Source: Oscillospiraceae bacterium
GTDB lineage: Bacteria; Bacillota; Clostridia; Oscillospirales; Acutalibacteraceae
Assembly (NCBI GenBank): GCA_015065805.1
Contig: SVPN01000007.1
Span: 1 to 55,415 of the forward strand
Reading direction: 5' to 3'
DNA length: 55,415 nt
Each line of letters starts with the position of its first letter. The stretch's first letter is position 1. The position numbers were made by a program, and so were the translations under genes. Shown one piece after another: positions 8,609-17,369 of the stretch. The notes beneath the pieces are model-generated. The model made no database searches. It was not told where the DNA came from and saw nothing but the letters and a program-made list of their open reading frames with translations.

Positions 8609-9313
8609 GTGAGAACCTTGATTATCATCCCTGCCTATAATGAGCAGGGGAACATTCTGAATACGATCAACGATATCCGTGAAAATGCACCGCAGGTGGA
8701 TTATGTGGTGATCAACGATTGCTCAACGGATGATACCAAGCAGATTCTGCAGGATGCGGGAATGACGGTGGTGAATCTGCCGGTCAACCTCGGCATCGGC
8801 GGCGGTGTGCAGACGGGCTACCGTTATGCGCTGGAAAACGACTATGACATTGCCATCCAGTTTGACGGTGACGGTCAGCATATGGCAGAATATCTCAAGG
8901 ATCTGATCGCGCCCATTGAAGCGGGAGAGGCAAACATTGCCATCGGCTCGCGTTTCATCAAGAAGGAGGGCTTCCAGTCCTCGGCGATGCGTCGCTTCGG
9001 CATCGGCTTTTTAAGCGGATTGATCCGTATGCTCGGCGGTGTGCGGGTGTACGATGTCACGAGCGGCTTCCGTGCGGCAGACCGCAAAATGATCGCTTAC
9101 TACGCCGATAACTACGCGCAGGATTATCCCGAACCCGAGGCGATCTTAGCGGCGTCGTTAGAGGGGGCAACCATCAAAGAGGTGGCGGTGCAGATGCGCG
9201 AGCGCCAGAGCGGTGAAAGCTCCATTCATTCGTTTAAATCGCTGTATTATATGATCAAGGTGTCCGTTGCCCTGATCACCTACCGTATTACACATAGGAG
9301 GAAAAAGCTGTGA
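8609..9313 (+). CDS. Family 2 glycosyltransferase (DPM1/polyprenyl-phosphate type)
   Basis: 234 residues, GTG start after GGGGGTAGG. The GT-A fold shows IIIPAYNEQGNI at the N-terminus, VVINDCSTDDT, and the DGDGQH metal-binding motif at about residue 90, the dolichyl-phosphate-mannose synthase-like form of DxD. It has no membrane spans, so it probably makes a polyprenyl-phosphate-linked sugar on the cytoplasmic face, which the DUF2142 protein could then use as donor. It overlaps the next gene's GTG start. Confidence 0.93.
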   Translation: MRTLIIIPAYNEQGNILNTINDIRENAPQVDYVVINDCSTDDTKQILQDAGMTVVNLPVNLGIGGGVQTGYRYALENDYDIAIQFDGDGQHMAEYLKDLIAPIEAGEANIAIGSRFIKKEGFQSSAMRRFGIGFLSGLIRMLGGVRVYDVTSGFRAADRKMIAYYADNYAQDYPEPEAILAASLEGATIKEVAVQMRERQSGESSIHSFKSLYYMIKVSVALITYRITHRRKKL

Positions 9314-9708
9314 GCGGAATCTTGAGAATCGCGTTTTTAGTAGCGCTGGCGTTGTATTTCTTCATCCTGATCTATTTGCTGAAAAAGAACCGTATGACCC
9401 TCAAGTATTCCTTGCTGTGGATGCTGGTGGGCCTTGTGATGCTGTTTGTGGCGATCTTTCCTGAGGTGTTTATCTGGGCGGCACGCCTGATCGGCGTGGA
9501 TGTACCGTCAAACGCGTTGTTTGCGGTGCTCAATTTCTGTATGATCGTGTTGCTGATGTTCCTGACGGCTGTCGTGTCGGGACAGAGCAACCGCCTGACA
9601 AGATTGACGCAATCGCTGGCACTTTTGGAGAAGCGTGTGCGCGATTTGGAGGCACTGTGCGGCGAGACGGCAAACGCGGATGAATCGCAGAGTGAGGAGA
9701 ACGTATGA
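9310..9708 (+). CDS. DUF2304 membrane protein
   Basis: 132 residues, GTG start overlapping the stop of the glycosyltransferase gene. Three membrane spans (about residues 5-25, 33-52 and 70-92) are followed by a short coiled tail rich in charged residues. The family is DUF2304, which is regularly found directly after DPM1-like glycosyltransferases and is thought to work with them at the membrane. It overlaps the next gene by 4 bp (ATGA), so the two are probably translationally coupled. Confidence 0.88.
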   Translation: MSGILRIAFLVALALYFFILIYLLKKNRMTLKYSLLWMLVGLVMLFVAIFPEVFIWAARLIGVDVPSNALFAVLNFCMIVLLMFLTAVVSGQSNRLTRLTQSLALLEKRVRDLEALCGETANADESQSEENV

Positions 9709-10910
9709 ATCGGGTGCAATTGAAACAAGAGGATTGTTGCGGATGCGGCGCGTGCGCCAACCGTTGCCCGAAACAAGCCATTGTTATGACGGCGGACGCG
9801 GAAGGATTTCTGTATCCGCAGATCGATGACACGCGGTGTGTAGATTGCGGACTTTGCAAGCAAGCGTGTCCGGTGTACAACGAGCACACCCCGCACGGCT
9901 ATGATCAGCAGTACTATGCCGCACAGCATCTGGAAGATGAGATCGTGCAGACGAGTTCGTCGGGCGGTGTGTTTGCGGCGTTGACGGCGGCGGTGCTCGA
10001 TCAGGGCGGCACGGTATACGGTGCGGCATTCGGTGAGAATATGACGGTTCGTCACGAACGCGCACAAACAGCAGAGGAAGCGTTGCGCTTTCGCGGCTCG
10101 AAATATGTGCAGAGTGCGGTGGGGACGACCTATACGCAGGTCAAGGACGACCTTTGCGCGGGCAAAACCGTGCTGTTTTCGGGCACGCCCTGCCAGGTGG
10201 ACGGACTTCTTCAATACCTTCGCTCGGCAAAGGCACCGACCGATCATCTGCTCACCTGTGATTTTGTGTGCCACGGCACACCGTCACCGAAGGTGTGGGG
10301 TGATTACATCGGGTTTCTGACCGAGCGTCACGGATCGCTGGAAAGCTACAATTTCCGCGGCAAGCAAAACGGCTGGCATAAGTATTTTCCCGCGATTACG
10401 GCGGGCGGAGAAGCCGTGTCCGATCGGTACAGAACCAAGGAATCGTTTTTCAAGCTGTATTCGTCGTGTCGTATTACGCGTCCGAGCTGTTATTCCTGCC
10501 GCTACACGAGCTATGACCGTCGTGCGGATCTGACGCTGGCGGATTTCTGGAATATTGATAAAGCGGCACCCGAAATGGATGATGACCGCGGCACCTCGCA
10601 GGTGATCGTCAACACCGAAAAGGGCGCAAAGTGGTTTGAAGCCTGTCAGCAGGCGGTGCGGCATAAGGCGTGCACCAAAGAGGATGTCTGGCAACCGCAT
10701 CTGGAATATCCCATCAAGCGTCCGAAGGCGCGGGAGGCATTCTGGCAGTTTTACCGCGAGCAATCGTTTGAAGCGGTGATCGGACGCTACGGTCAGGATT
10801 CGTTTGTGACCAAATGCCGTGTGGCGGTGATGCCGCTGATCAACAAGCTCGGCTTATACGCACTGGCAGGGAAGCTCTACCGCGTGGTGTTTGTACGAAA
10901 TAAGAAATAA
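9705..10910 (+). CDS. Coenzyme F420 hydrogenase/dehydrogenase beta-subunit (FrhB)-like iron-sulfur protein
   Basis: 401 residues. The N-terminus is a two-cluster ferredoxin: CCGCGACANRCP and CVDCGLCKQACP each supply a [4Fe-4S] site. The remainder is the FrhB/FdhB N- and C-terminal domains with SSSGGVFAALTAA and FSGTPCQVDGL. In F420 organisms this fold reduces F420 using a flavin. In clostridia and Bacteroides it is found in capsule and exopolysaccharide clusters beside polysaccharide pyruvyl transferases, where its redox role is not settled. The pyruvyl transferase gene is two genes downstream here, the same arrangement. Confidence 0.9.
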   Translation: MNRVQLKQEDCCGCGACANRCPKQAIVMTADAEGFLYPQIDDTRCVDCGLCKQACPVYNEHTPHGYDQQYYAAQHLEDEIVQTSSSGGVFAALTAAVLDQGGTVYGAAFGENMTVRHERAQTAEEALRFRGSKYVQSAVGTTYTQVKDDLCAGKTVLFSGTPCQVDGLLQYLRSAKAPTDHLLTCDFVCHGTPSPKVWGDYIGFLTERHGSLESYNFRGKQNGWHKYFPAITAGGEAVSDRYRTKESFFKLYSSCRITRPSCYSCRYTSYDRRADLTLADFWNIDKAAPEMDDDRGTSQVIVNTEKGAKWFEACQQAVRHKACTKEDVWQPHLEYPIKRPKAREAFWQFYREQSFEAVIGRYGQDSFVTKCRVAVMPLINKLGLYALAGKLYRVVFVRNKK

Positions 10911-10922
10911 CGGGGCGTTTGT

Positions 10923-12215
10923 ATGAAACAACAACAAAACAGCGGTATGAACGCTAAGAGCTTTGCGTGGAATACCATCGGCAGTATCATCAGCGCGGCA
11001 TCGTCGTTTATTTTGCTGTCGTGTGTGACGCGCGCGGTCGGTGCGGACAACGCGGGCATCTTCGCGTTTTCGTTTTCGAGTGCGCAGCTGCTCTTGACGC
11101 TCGGTAAATTCGGTGTGCGCTCCTATCAGGCGACGGATGTGACAAAGCAGATCACGGCGGCAAGCTATTTTGTGTTGCGCATCTTGTCGTGCGCGGCAAT
11201 GATGCTGTCGTGCGTGGCGATGATCGCGATGCTCGGCTATCACGGCGCGGATGCGGGCGTGGTGCTGGCGGTGTGCGCGATGAAGATGGTGGATGCCGTT
11301 GAGGATGTCTATCACGGTCAGCTTCAGCTGAATCTGCGAATGGATGTTGCGGGCAAGCTGCTGGCACTTCGCAACGCTGTGACGATGGTGCTGTTTGCGG
11401 TGCTCATTTTCCTGACAAAGGATATCGGGCTGACCGCTTGGGTGACAGCGGGTGTGTCGCTTGTGCTGTGTCTGGCGGTCAATCATCCCGCCCTTAACAG
11501 ATGCGAACCGTTCCGCTTGAAATGGAACGCAAAAGAAATCGGCACTCTGACAATGGCGTGTCTGCCGTTGTTCATCGGACATTTCTTGTCGCTGTATATA
11601 TACAACGTTCCCAAATACGCCATTGAGGTTTACTGCGAGCCGCAGATCCAGACCTTTTACAACATCCTATTTATGCCGGCGTTCGCGATCAATCTGATGA
11701 GTGAATTTATCTTCAAGCCGATGCTGACCGATCTTGCCCTTTGGTGGGAGGAAAAGCAGTATAAGAAGTTTGACGGAATGATCGTCAAAATGGTGGTGTT
11801 CATTTTTGTCATCACGGCGGTCATTCTTGTGGGCACGTATTTCTTAGGTGCTCCGTTGCTGTCGGCGTTTTTCGGAGAGGATGTCCGTCCTTACCGCACG
11901 GAGCTGATGTTCCTGATGCTCGGCGGCGGTTTCGGCGCGGTGGTGTATTTCCTGTATAACGTGCTGACTTCGATGCGCAAGCAGGGATTTGTACTGTTCA
12001 ACTATGCGGTGTCGGCGGTGATCGTCACGGCGATTGCGTTTGTGACGGTCGGAAAGCACGGGATGCTTGCGGCGGCACTGTCATATGTGTTCGCGGAGGT
12101 GGCACTGTGCCTGCTGATGATCGGCAGTGTTGTGCTTTGCTCGCGTCGTCAACAAAAGAAGGGTGGAGACGAAAGCCATGAAAGTCGGAATTGTGACCTT
12201 TCAGGAAACGAATAA
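10923..12215 (+). CDS. Oligosaccharide flippase family protein (Wzx-like, MOP superfamily)
   Basis: 430 residues with about twelve membrane spans. The N-terminus (FAWNTIGSIISAASSFILLS, then RAVGADNAGIFAFSFSSAQ) matches MOP-superfamily lipid-linked oligosaccharide flippases of the PST type. It probably moves undecaprenyl-diphosphate repeat units across the membrane. Its ribosome binding site (GGGG, 10 bp upstream) is weak for this genome. Its 3' end overlaps the next gene by 38 bp. Confidence 0.9.
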   Translation: MKQQQNSGMNAKSFAWNTIGSIISAASSFILLSCVTRAVGADNAGIFAFSFSSAQLLLTLGKFGVRSYQATDVTKQITAASYFVLRILSCAAMMLSCVAMIAMLGYHGADAGVVLAVCAMKMVDAVEDVYHGQLQLNLRMDVAGKLLALRNAVTMVLFAVLIFLTKDIGLTAWVTAGVSLVLCLAVNHPALNRCEPFRLKWNAKEIGTLTMACLPLFIGHFLSLYIYNVPKYAIEVYCEPQIQTFYNILFMPAFAINLMSEFIFKPMLTDLALWWEEKQYKKFDGMIVKMVVFIFVITAVILVGTYFLGAPLLSAFFGEDVRPYRTELMFLMLGGGFGAVVYFLYNVLTSMRKQGFVLFNYAVSAVIVTAIAFVTVGKHGMLAAALSYVFAEVALCLLMIGSVVLCSRRQQKKGGDESHESRNCDLSGNE

Positions 12216-13242
12216 TTACGGTGCTATTCTGCAGAATTACGGATTACAGCAAGCGATCCGTCAGTTGGGTGCCGAACCCGAAACCATCGACTATCGCAGT
12301 CGCTATATCGGCAGACCCTACGGCCTGGCGCATCTGAAGAATAAAGGACTCGGTGCCTATCTGTTCGGTGTGGCGGGATATCTCGTATATGCGCCGCGTG
12401 CGTTCAAATCCAAGCATTTCCGCCGCCATATGACCTATTCTCCGAAGGTGAAGCGGGAGGATCTGGCGGCACTCAACGACCGTTATGACCGCTTCATTAC
12501 GGGAAGCGATCAGGTGTTCAACCACAAGCTGACGGGAATGGACGGCACCTATATGCTCGATTTCGTGACGGACAAATCCAAATGCTCCAGCTATGCCGCC
12601 AGCCTCGGTCTTGCCTCGCTTGATCCCGAGGCACAGGAGATTTACCGCAAAAATCTGGCGGGTTTTCGCTATGTGACGGTGCGCGAGCAAACGGCGGTTC
12701 CCGTGTTGGAGGAGGCCATCGGACGGGAGGTCACCGTGGTGTCCGATCCGAGTCTGTTGCTTACCCGCGACGAATGGGCGCAGGTAGCGGTGGAACCGAC
12801 AGTCAAGGATCGCTACGTGTTTGTGTATGAGTTAGCGATGTCCAAGGATGTGGTCGCACTTGCGCAGACCATTGCCAAAAAGGAAGGGCTGAAAATCGTG
12901 TTTGCGCCGTTCCCGATGGGAAAGCTCGCCGCGGGACGTTACGATGTGTTGGCGGGAGCGGGTGAGATTCTCGGTTACATCAAAAATGCCGAGTATGTCG
13001 TGACCGATTCCTTCCACGGCACGGTGTTTTCCATTCTGTTCAACAAACGCTTTTTCACCCGCGTTGCCGATGAAAAAATCGGCTCGCGCATCCGCGATCT
13101 GCTTGCCAAATGCGGTCTGGAAGATCGCTTGATCAAAGCGGGACAGACCGATTACGAGCAACCGATCTCCTACGACGCGGTCAACGGTATTCTGGCGACC
13201 TACCGCGAGGAATCCCGCGCACAGCTGGCGAAGATGCTGTAA
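12178..13242 (+). CDS. Polysaccharide pyruvyl transferase family protein
   Basis: 354 residues from the ATG at 12178, preceded by GGGTGGAG and beginning with the family-typical MKVGIVTFQETNNYGAILQ. Other family segments are ITGSDQVFNHKL, the SYAASLG stretch, and VTDSFHGTVFSILFNK near the C-terminus. These enzymes place ketal pyruvate from phosphoenolpyruvate on sugars of cell-surface polymers. It is the last gene of the operon and is followed directly by the promoter of the hydrogenase-maturation genes. No terminator was seen between the two operons. Confidence 0.93.
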   Translation: MKVGIVTFQETNNYGAILQNYGLQQAIRQLGAEPETIDYRSRYIGRPYGLAHLKNKGLGAYLFGVAGYLVYAPRAFKSKHFRRHMTYSPKVKREDLAALNDRYDRFITGSDQVFNHKLTGMDGTYMLDFVTDKSKCSSYAASLGLASLDPEAQEIYRKNLAGFRYVTVREQTAVPVLEEAIGREVTVVSDPSLLLTRDEWAQVAVEPTVKDRYVFVYELAMSKDVVALAQTIAKKEGLKIVFAPFPMGKLAAGRYDVLAGAGEILGYIKNAEYVVTDSFHGTVFSILFNKRFFTRVADEKIGSRIRDLLAKCGLEDRLIKAGQTDYEQPISYDAVNGILATYREESRAQLAKML

Positions 13243-13247
13243 TGCAA

Positions 13248-13276
13248 TTGACAATTATATAACAATGTGGTATACT
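13248..13276 (+). promoter_or_regulatory. Strong promoter of the hyd maturation operon
   Basis: TTGACA, exactly 17 bp, TATACT. Start of transcription predicted near 13283, leaving a leader of about 117 nt before the first gene. Confidence 0.88.
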
Positions 13277-13282
13277 ATAGGT

Positions 13283-13388
13283 GTTCCTGACATAAAGATA
13301 CGTTCTGCGTGAAAGGTGCGGCTTATAACGAACACATTCAAGTGATAGGACTGCACCCGTATTGTCGGGCGCAGTCCTTGTTTTTTTC
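13283..13388 (+). promoter_or_regulatory. Leader with alternative antiterminator and terminator hairpins (candidate riboswitch/attenuator)
   Basis: Two folds compete. Antiterminator: 13315-13326 (GGTGCGGCTTAT) pairs with 13345-13357 (ATAGG, bulged A, CTGCACC). Terminator: 13347-13359 pairs with 13366-13378 around a TATTGT loop with one A-C mismatch, followed by TG and a run of T. Bases 13347-13357 are used by both, so only one can form. The upstream part (13291-13335) also has GTTC (13302-13305) able to pair with GAAC (13329-13332). This is the layout of a transcriptional riboswitch. I do not recognise the aptamer and cannot name a ligand; an iron-, redox- or SAM-related signal would suit the genes controlled, but that is inference. 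Confidence 0.6.
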
Positions 13389-13399
13389 GGAGGTGTGCT

Positions 13400-13657
13400 A
13401 TGGAAACACGTGTGGCGGTGATCAGTGCGGTTGTCGAAGACCGCGAAGCGGTGGAGACTCTCAATGCGGTGCTTCACGAATACGGCGACTGGATCATCGG
13501 CAGAATGGGTCTGCCGTATCGCAAAAAGAATATCCACATTGTCAGTGTGGCGGTGGATGCCCCGCAGGATGTGATCGCGACGATGTCGGGCAAGCTCGGC
13601 AGAATTGAAAAGGTGAGCGTGAAAACGGCATATTCGAGTGTGATCACCCATGAATAA
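13400..13657 (+). CDS. TM1266-family iron-only hydrogenase system regulator
   Basis: 85 residues, the usual length of this ACT-like/NikR C-terminal-like family. Segments such as VAVISAVVEDREAVETLN, WIIGRMGLPY and a central NIHIVSVAVDA match the family found beside [FeFe]-hydrogenase maturation genes. It is a putative small-molecule-binding regulator; no DNA-binding domain is visible, so its mode of action is unknown. Strong CGGAGGTG ribosome binding site. It overlaps hydE by 8 bp, which suggests coupling. Confidence 0.9.
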   Translation: METRVAVISAVVEDREAVETLNAVLHEYGDWIIGRMGLPYRKKNIHIVSVAVDAPQDVIATMSGKLGRIEKVSVKTAYSSVITHE

Positions 13658-14696
13658 TGCGTTGTATCTGATCGACAGGCTTGCCAAGGAGCATTCGCTG
13701 TCGCTTGCGGAGTATCAAGCCCTGATTGATGCGCTCTCGCCCGAAACGGCATCCTACGCCGCGCAAAAAGCACGTGCGGTGCGCGAAGCGATCTACGGCA
13801 GGGACGTGTATATCCGCGGATTGATCGAAATTTCCAATATCTGTAAAAATGACTGTCTGTATTGCGGTATCCGCAAAAGCAACACGGCGTGCGAGCGATA
13901 CCGTCTCAGCGAGGAGCAGATCCTTGCCTGCTGTGAAGAGGGATATGGGCTCGGATTTCGCACCTTTGTGATGCAGGGCGGTGAGGACGGGTATTTCACC
14001 GATGACCGTCTGTGCGGGTTGATCTCCCGCATCAAAGAGCGTTATCCCGACTGTGCGGTAACGCTGTCGCTTGGTGAGAGAAGCCGCGAAAGCTATCAGC
14101 GGTTGTATGATGCGGGGGCGGACCGCTACCTGCTCCGCCACGAGACGGCGGATGCGGTACATTACGGCAAGCTTCATCCGCAAGCGCTGACGCTTGAAGA
14201 ACGGATGCACTGTTTGCGGGATCTCAAGGAGATCGGCTTCCAGACAGGCTGCGGGTTTATGGTCGCTTCACCGTTTCAGACATCGGCGGAGCTTGCAAAG
14301 GATTTGAAGTTTATCGAGGAATTCCGCCCCGATATGTGCGGCATCGGCCCGTTTATCCCGCATAAGGACACGCCGTTTGCCGATTATGAAGCGGGCACGC
14401 TCGAGATGACCTGCTATCTGCTGTCGCTTGTGCGATTGATCCACCCGCCTGTTTTATTGCCGTCCACAACGGCACTGGGCACCATTGATGAAAACGGCAG
14501 GGAAAAGGGCATTCTGGCGGGAGCCAATGTGGTGATGCCCAATCTGTCGCCGACCGATGTGCGACACAAATATATGCTTTATAACGGGAAGATCGCGACG
14601 GGCACGGAAGCCGCCGAGGGTCTTGCCGATCTGAAAACCCGTATGGACGCGATCGGCTACAAGGTCGTGACCGCCCGCGGAGATGTGAAAGGATGA
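13650..14696 (+). CDS. hydE: [FeFe]-hydrogenase H-cluster radical SAM maturase HydE
   Basis: 348 residues, standard HydE length. The radical SAM cluster motif is C65-x3-C69-x2-C72 (ICKNDCLYCGIRKSN). The GGEDG motif for SAM binding follows near residue 111, and the barrel ends in LPSTTALGTI and MPNLSPTDVRHKY, typical of the HydE/BioB-like group. With HydG and HydF it builds the 2Fe subcluster of the hydrogenase active site. The start ATG lies inside the stop region of the preceding gene. Cytoplasmic. Confidence 0.95.
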   Translation: MNNALYLIDRLAKEHSLSLAEYQALIDALSPETASYAAQKARAVREAIYGRDVYIRGLIEISNICKNDCLYCGIRKSNTACERYRLSEEQILACCEEGYGLGFRTFVMQGGEDGYFTDDRLCGLISRIKERYPDCAVTLSLGERSRESYQRLYDAGADRYLLRHETADAVHYGKLHPQALTLEERMHCLRDLKEIGFQTGCGFMVASPFQTSAELAKDLKFIEEFRPDMCGIGPFIPHKDTPFADYEAGTLEMTCYLLSLVRLIHPPVLLPSTTALGTIDENGREKGILAGANVVMPNLSPTDVRHKYMLYNGKIATGTEAAEGLADLKTRMDAIGYKVVTARGDVKG

Positions 14697-14702
14697 TACA
14701 GT

Positions 14703-16151
14703 ATGGCACGCTATGATATGAAATCGCTCAAAGCCGAGGAATTTATCAATCATCAGGAGATCCTCGACACCATCGCCTATGCACAGGCGAATAAGGATAA
14801 CGTCGCGTTGATCGACAGCATCCTGCAAAAAGCACGTCCCGACAACATCAGCGTCGAGAACCATTGCGCGGCACTGACCCACCGTGAAGCGGCGGTGCTG
14901 CTGGCGTGCACGATCCCCGAAAAGGTGCAGGAAATTATGACCCTTGCCGAGGAGATCAAGCAACGCTTTTACGGCAACCGCATCGTGATGTTTGCACCGC
15001 TGTATCTGTCCAACTATTGCATCAACGGCTGTGTGTATTGCCCGTATCACGCCAAGAACAAATGCATTGCGCGCAAAAAGCTGACGCAGGAGGAGGTGCG
15101 CGCCGAGGTTATCGCACTGCAGGATATGGGACACAAGCGCCTTGCCATCGAAGCAGGCGAAGACCCCAAGCACAACCCGATCGAGTATATTTTAGAATGC
15201 ATTGAAACGATCTACAGCGTCAACCATAAAAACGGTGCGATCCGCCGCGTGAACGTCAACATTGCGGCAACCACGGTGGAGAATTACCGCAAGCTCAAGG
15301 ATGCGGGTATCGGCACGTATATCCTGTTCCAGGAAACCTATCACAAGGAAAGCTATCTGGAGCTTCACCCGACGGGGCCCAAGCACGATTACGATTATCA
15401 CACCGAGGCGATGGACCGTGCAATGGAGGGTGGTATTGACGATGTGGGACTCGGCGTACTGTTCGGCCTGCAGAATTATATGTACGAATTTGTAGGTCTG
15501 ATGATGCACGCCGAGCATCTGGAAGCGGTGCACGGTGTCGGCCCGCACACCATCAGTGTGCCTCGCCTCAAGCCCGCCAACGACATCAACCCCGACGATT
15601 TCGAGAATGCGTTGCCTGACGATATTTTCGAAAAAATCATTGCGTGCATCCGCGTGGCGGTGCCGTATACGGGTATGATCATTTCGACGCGTGAATCGGC
15701 TGAAATGCGTGCCAAAGCCCTTCGCTTGGGCATCTCGCAGATCAGCGGTGCTTCGCGTACCTCGGTCGGCGGCTACACCGAGGAGGAGCGTCCGCACGAT
15801 TCCGAGCAGTTTGACGTGTCGGATCAGCGCACGCTCGATGAAGTCGTGCGCTGGCTGATGGAGATGGGTCACATTCCGTCCTTCTGCACGGCGTGCTACC
15901 GTGAGGGACGCACGGGTGACCGCTTTATGAGTCTGTGCAAAACGGGACAGATCCTCAACTGCTGTCATCCCAATGCCGTGATGACGCTCACGGAATTCTT
16001 AGTGGACTATGCGTCCGAGGAAACCAAAACCATTGGTTTTGCAATGGTGGAGCGGGAACTTGAAAAGATCCCCAACGAAAAAGCGCGGGAGATCGCGCGG
16101 CAGAATGTGGAGGCGATCAAGGCCTCCAACCGCCGTGATTTCCGCTTTTAA
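14703..16151 (+). CDS. hydG: [FeFe]-hydrogenase H-cluster radical SAM maturase HydG (tyrosine lyase)
   Basis: 482 residues. HydG splits tyrosine to supply CO and cyanide to the H-cluster. The N-terminal radical SAM cluster motif is C106-x3-C110-x2-C113 (YCINGCVYCPYH). The C-terminal auxiliary cluster motif CX2CX22C is intact as C395, C398 and C421. A ThiH-like barrel lies between. The AAAGGATG ribosome binding site is 6 bp after hydE. Every key residue is present, so the enzyme should be functional. Confidence 0.97.
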   Translation: MARYDMKSLKAEEFINHQEILDTIAYAQANKDNVALIDSILQKARPDNISVENHCAALTHREAAVLLACTIPEKVQEIMTLAEEIKQRFYGNRIVMFAPLYLSNYCINGCVYCPYHAKNKCIARKKLTQEEVRAEVIALQDMGHKRLAIEAGEDPKHNPIEYILECIETIYSVNHKNGAIRRVNVNIAATTVENYRKLKDAGIGTYILFQETYHKESYLELHPTGPKHDYDYHTEAMDRAMEGGIDDVGLGVLFGLQNYMYEFVGLMMHAEHLEAVHGVGPHTISVPRLKPANDINPDDFENALPDDIFEKIIACIRVAVPYTGMIISTRESAEMRAKALRLGISQISGASRTSVGGYTEEERPHDSEQFDVSDQRTLDEVVRWLMEMGHIPSFCTACYREGRTGDRFMSLCKTGQILNCCHPNAVMTLTEFLVDYASEETKTIGFAMVERELEKIPNEKAREIARQNVEAIKASNRRDFRF

Positions 16152-16163
16152 GGAGATATGTGT

Positions 16164-17363
16164 ATGAATACGACGCCCTCTTCCGAACGTGTACACATCG
16201 GCTTTTTCGGGTTGCGCAATGCGGGGAAATCCAGCGTTGTCAACGCGGTGACGGGGCAATCGCTTGCCGTGGTGTCGGATGTCAAGGGCACCACGACCGA
16301 TCCCGTCCAAAAGGCGATGGAGCTGCTTCCGCTCGGCCCTGTGGTGATCATCGATACACCGGGCATCGACGACGAAGGCGCTCTCGGTGAGCTTCGCATA
16401 CAAAAAACCAAAGAGGTGCTTGCCAAGACCGACATCGCGTTGCTGGTCACGGATGTGCGGCAACCGCTCAATGAGGCGGAAACGGCATTGCTTCGCTTGT
16501 TTGAAGAGCGGGAGATCCCGTATCTGATCGTGTATAACAAATGCGATCTGGTCGGGTCTGTCCCTGAGGAAACCGATAACGCGCTCGGCGTGTCGGCGGT
16601 GACGGGGATGAACATTCATCGCCTCAAGGAGAAAACGGCAACGCTTGTCAAGGGGCAGGCGCAGGAAAAACGCATTGTTGCCGATCTGCTTGCGGCGGGG
16701 GATACCGTGGTGCTGGTCACCCCGATCGACGAAGCGGCACCTAAAGGACGCCTCATCCTGCCGCAACAGCAAACCATCCGTGATATTTTAGATGCGGATG
16801 CGATGGCGGTGGTGACAAAGGAAACGACCCTTGCAAAGACGCTTGCGTCGCTTGCATCCCCGCCGCGGATGGTGATCACCGATTCGCAGGCATTCGCCGA
16901 GGTTGCAGGTATCGTGCCTGCCGATGTGCCGCTGACATCGTTCTCTATCCTGTTTGTGCGCTATAAAAGCGATCTGGTTGCCGCCGCCAAGGGTGCGGCG
17001 ATGCTTGACCGTTTGCGGGATGGTGACAAGGTGCTGATCTCGGAAGGATGCACGCATCACCGTCAGTGCGGTGACATCGGCACCGTCAAGCTCCCGCGGC
17101 TGATCAAAAAGCACACAGGTAAGGATATTGCGTTTGAATTCACCTCGGGCGGTACGTTCCCCGACGATCTGTCCGACTACGCGCTGGTGATCCATTGCGG
17201 CGCGTGTATGCTTAACGAGCGCGAGATGCGCTCACGTGCCGCACGGGCAAAAAATGCGGCTATTCCGATGACCAATTACGGCATCGCCATTGCCCATATG
17301 AACGGCATTCTGCGCCGTTCGCTTGCGCCGTTCCCCGAAGCATCAGCGGCGCTTGATGAATAA
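16164..17363 (+). CDS. hydF: [FeFe]-hydrogenase maturation GTPase HydF
   Basis: About 399 residues. The N-terminal GTPase domain has P-loop GLRNAGKS (residues 16-23), DTPGIDD and NKCD. The C-terminal cluster-binding motif reads C296-x-H298 and, 45 residues later, H344-C345-x2-C348, matching the CxH...HCxxC ligand set. HydF is the scaffold that receives the 2Fe unit from HydE/HydG and passes it to the hydrogenase. The start at 16164 is preferred to the ATG at 16158 because AGGAG then lies 8 bp upstream rather than 2. No structural hydrogenase gene follows. Confidence 0.95.
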   Translation: MNTTPSSERVHIGFFGLRNAGKSSVVNAVTGQSLAVVSDVKGTTTDPVQKAMELLPLGPVVIIDTPGIDDEGALGELRIQKTKEVLAKTDIALLVTDVRQPLNEAETALLRLFEEREIPYLIVYNKCDLVGSVPEETDNALGVSAVTGMNIHRLKEKTATLVKGQAQEKRIVADLLAAGDTVVLVTPIDEAAPKGRLILPQQQTIRDILDADAMAVVTKETTLAKTLASLASPPRMVITDSQAFAEVAGIVPADVPLTSFSILFVRYKSDLVAAAKGAAMLDRLRDGDKVLISEGCTHHRQCGDIGTVKLPRLIKKHTGKDIAFEFTSGGTFPDDLSDYALVIHCGACMLNEREMRSRAARAKNAAIPMTNYGIAIAHMNGILRRSLAPFPEASAALDE

Positions 17364-17369
17364 TAAACA

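Noticed and set aside
13291-13335. Hydrogenase leader considered as THF, TPP, SAM or fluoride riboswitch
   Set aside because: None of the conserved core sequences of these classes can be found.
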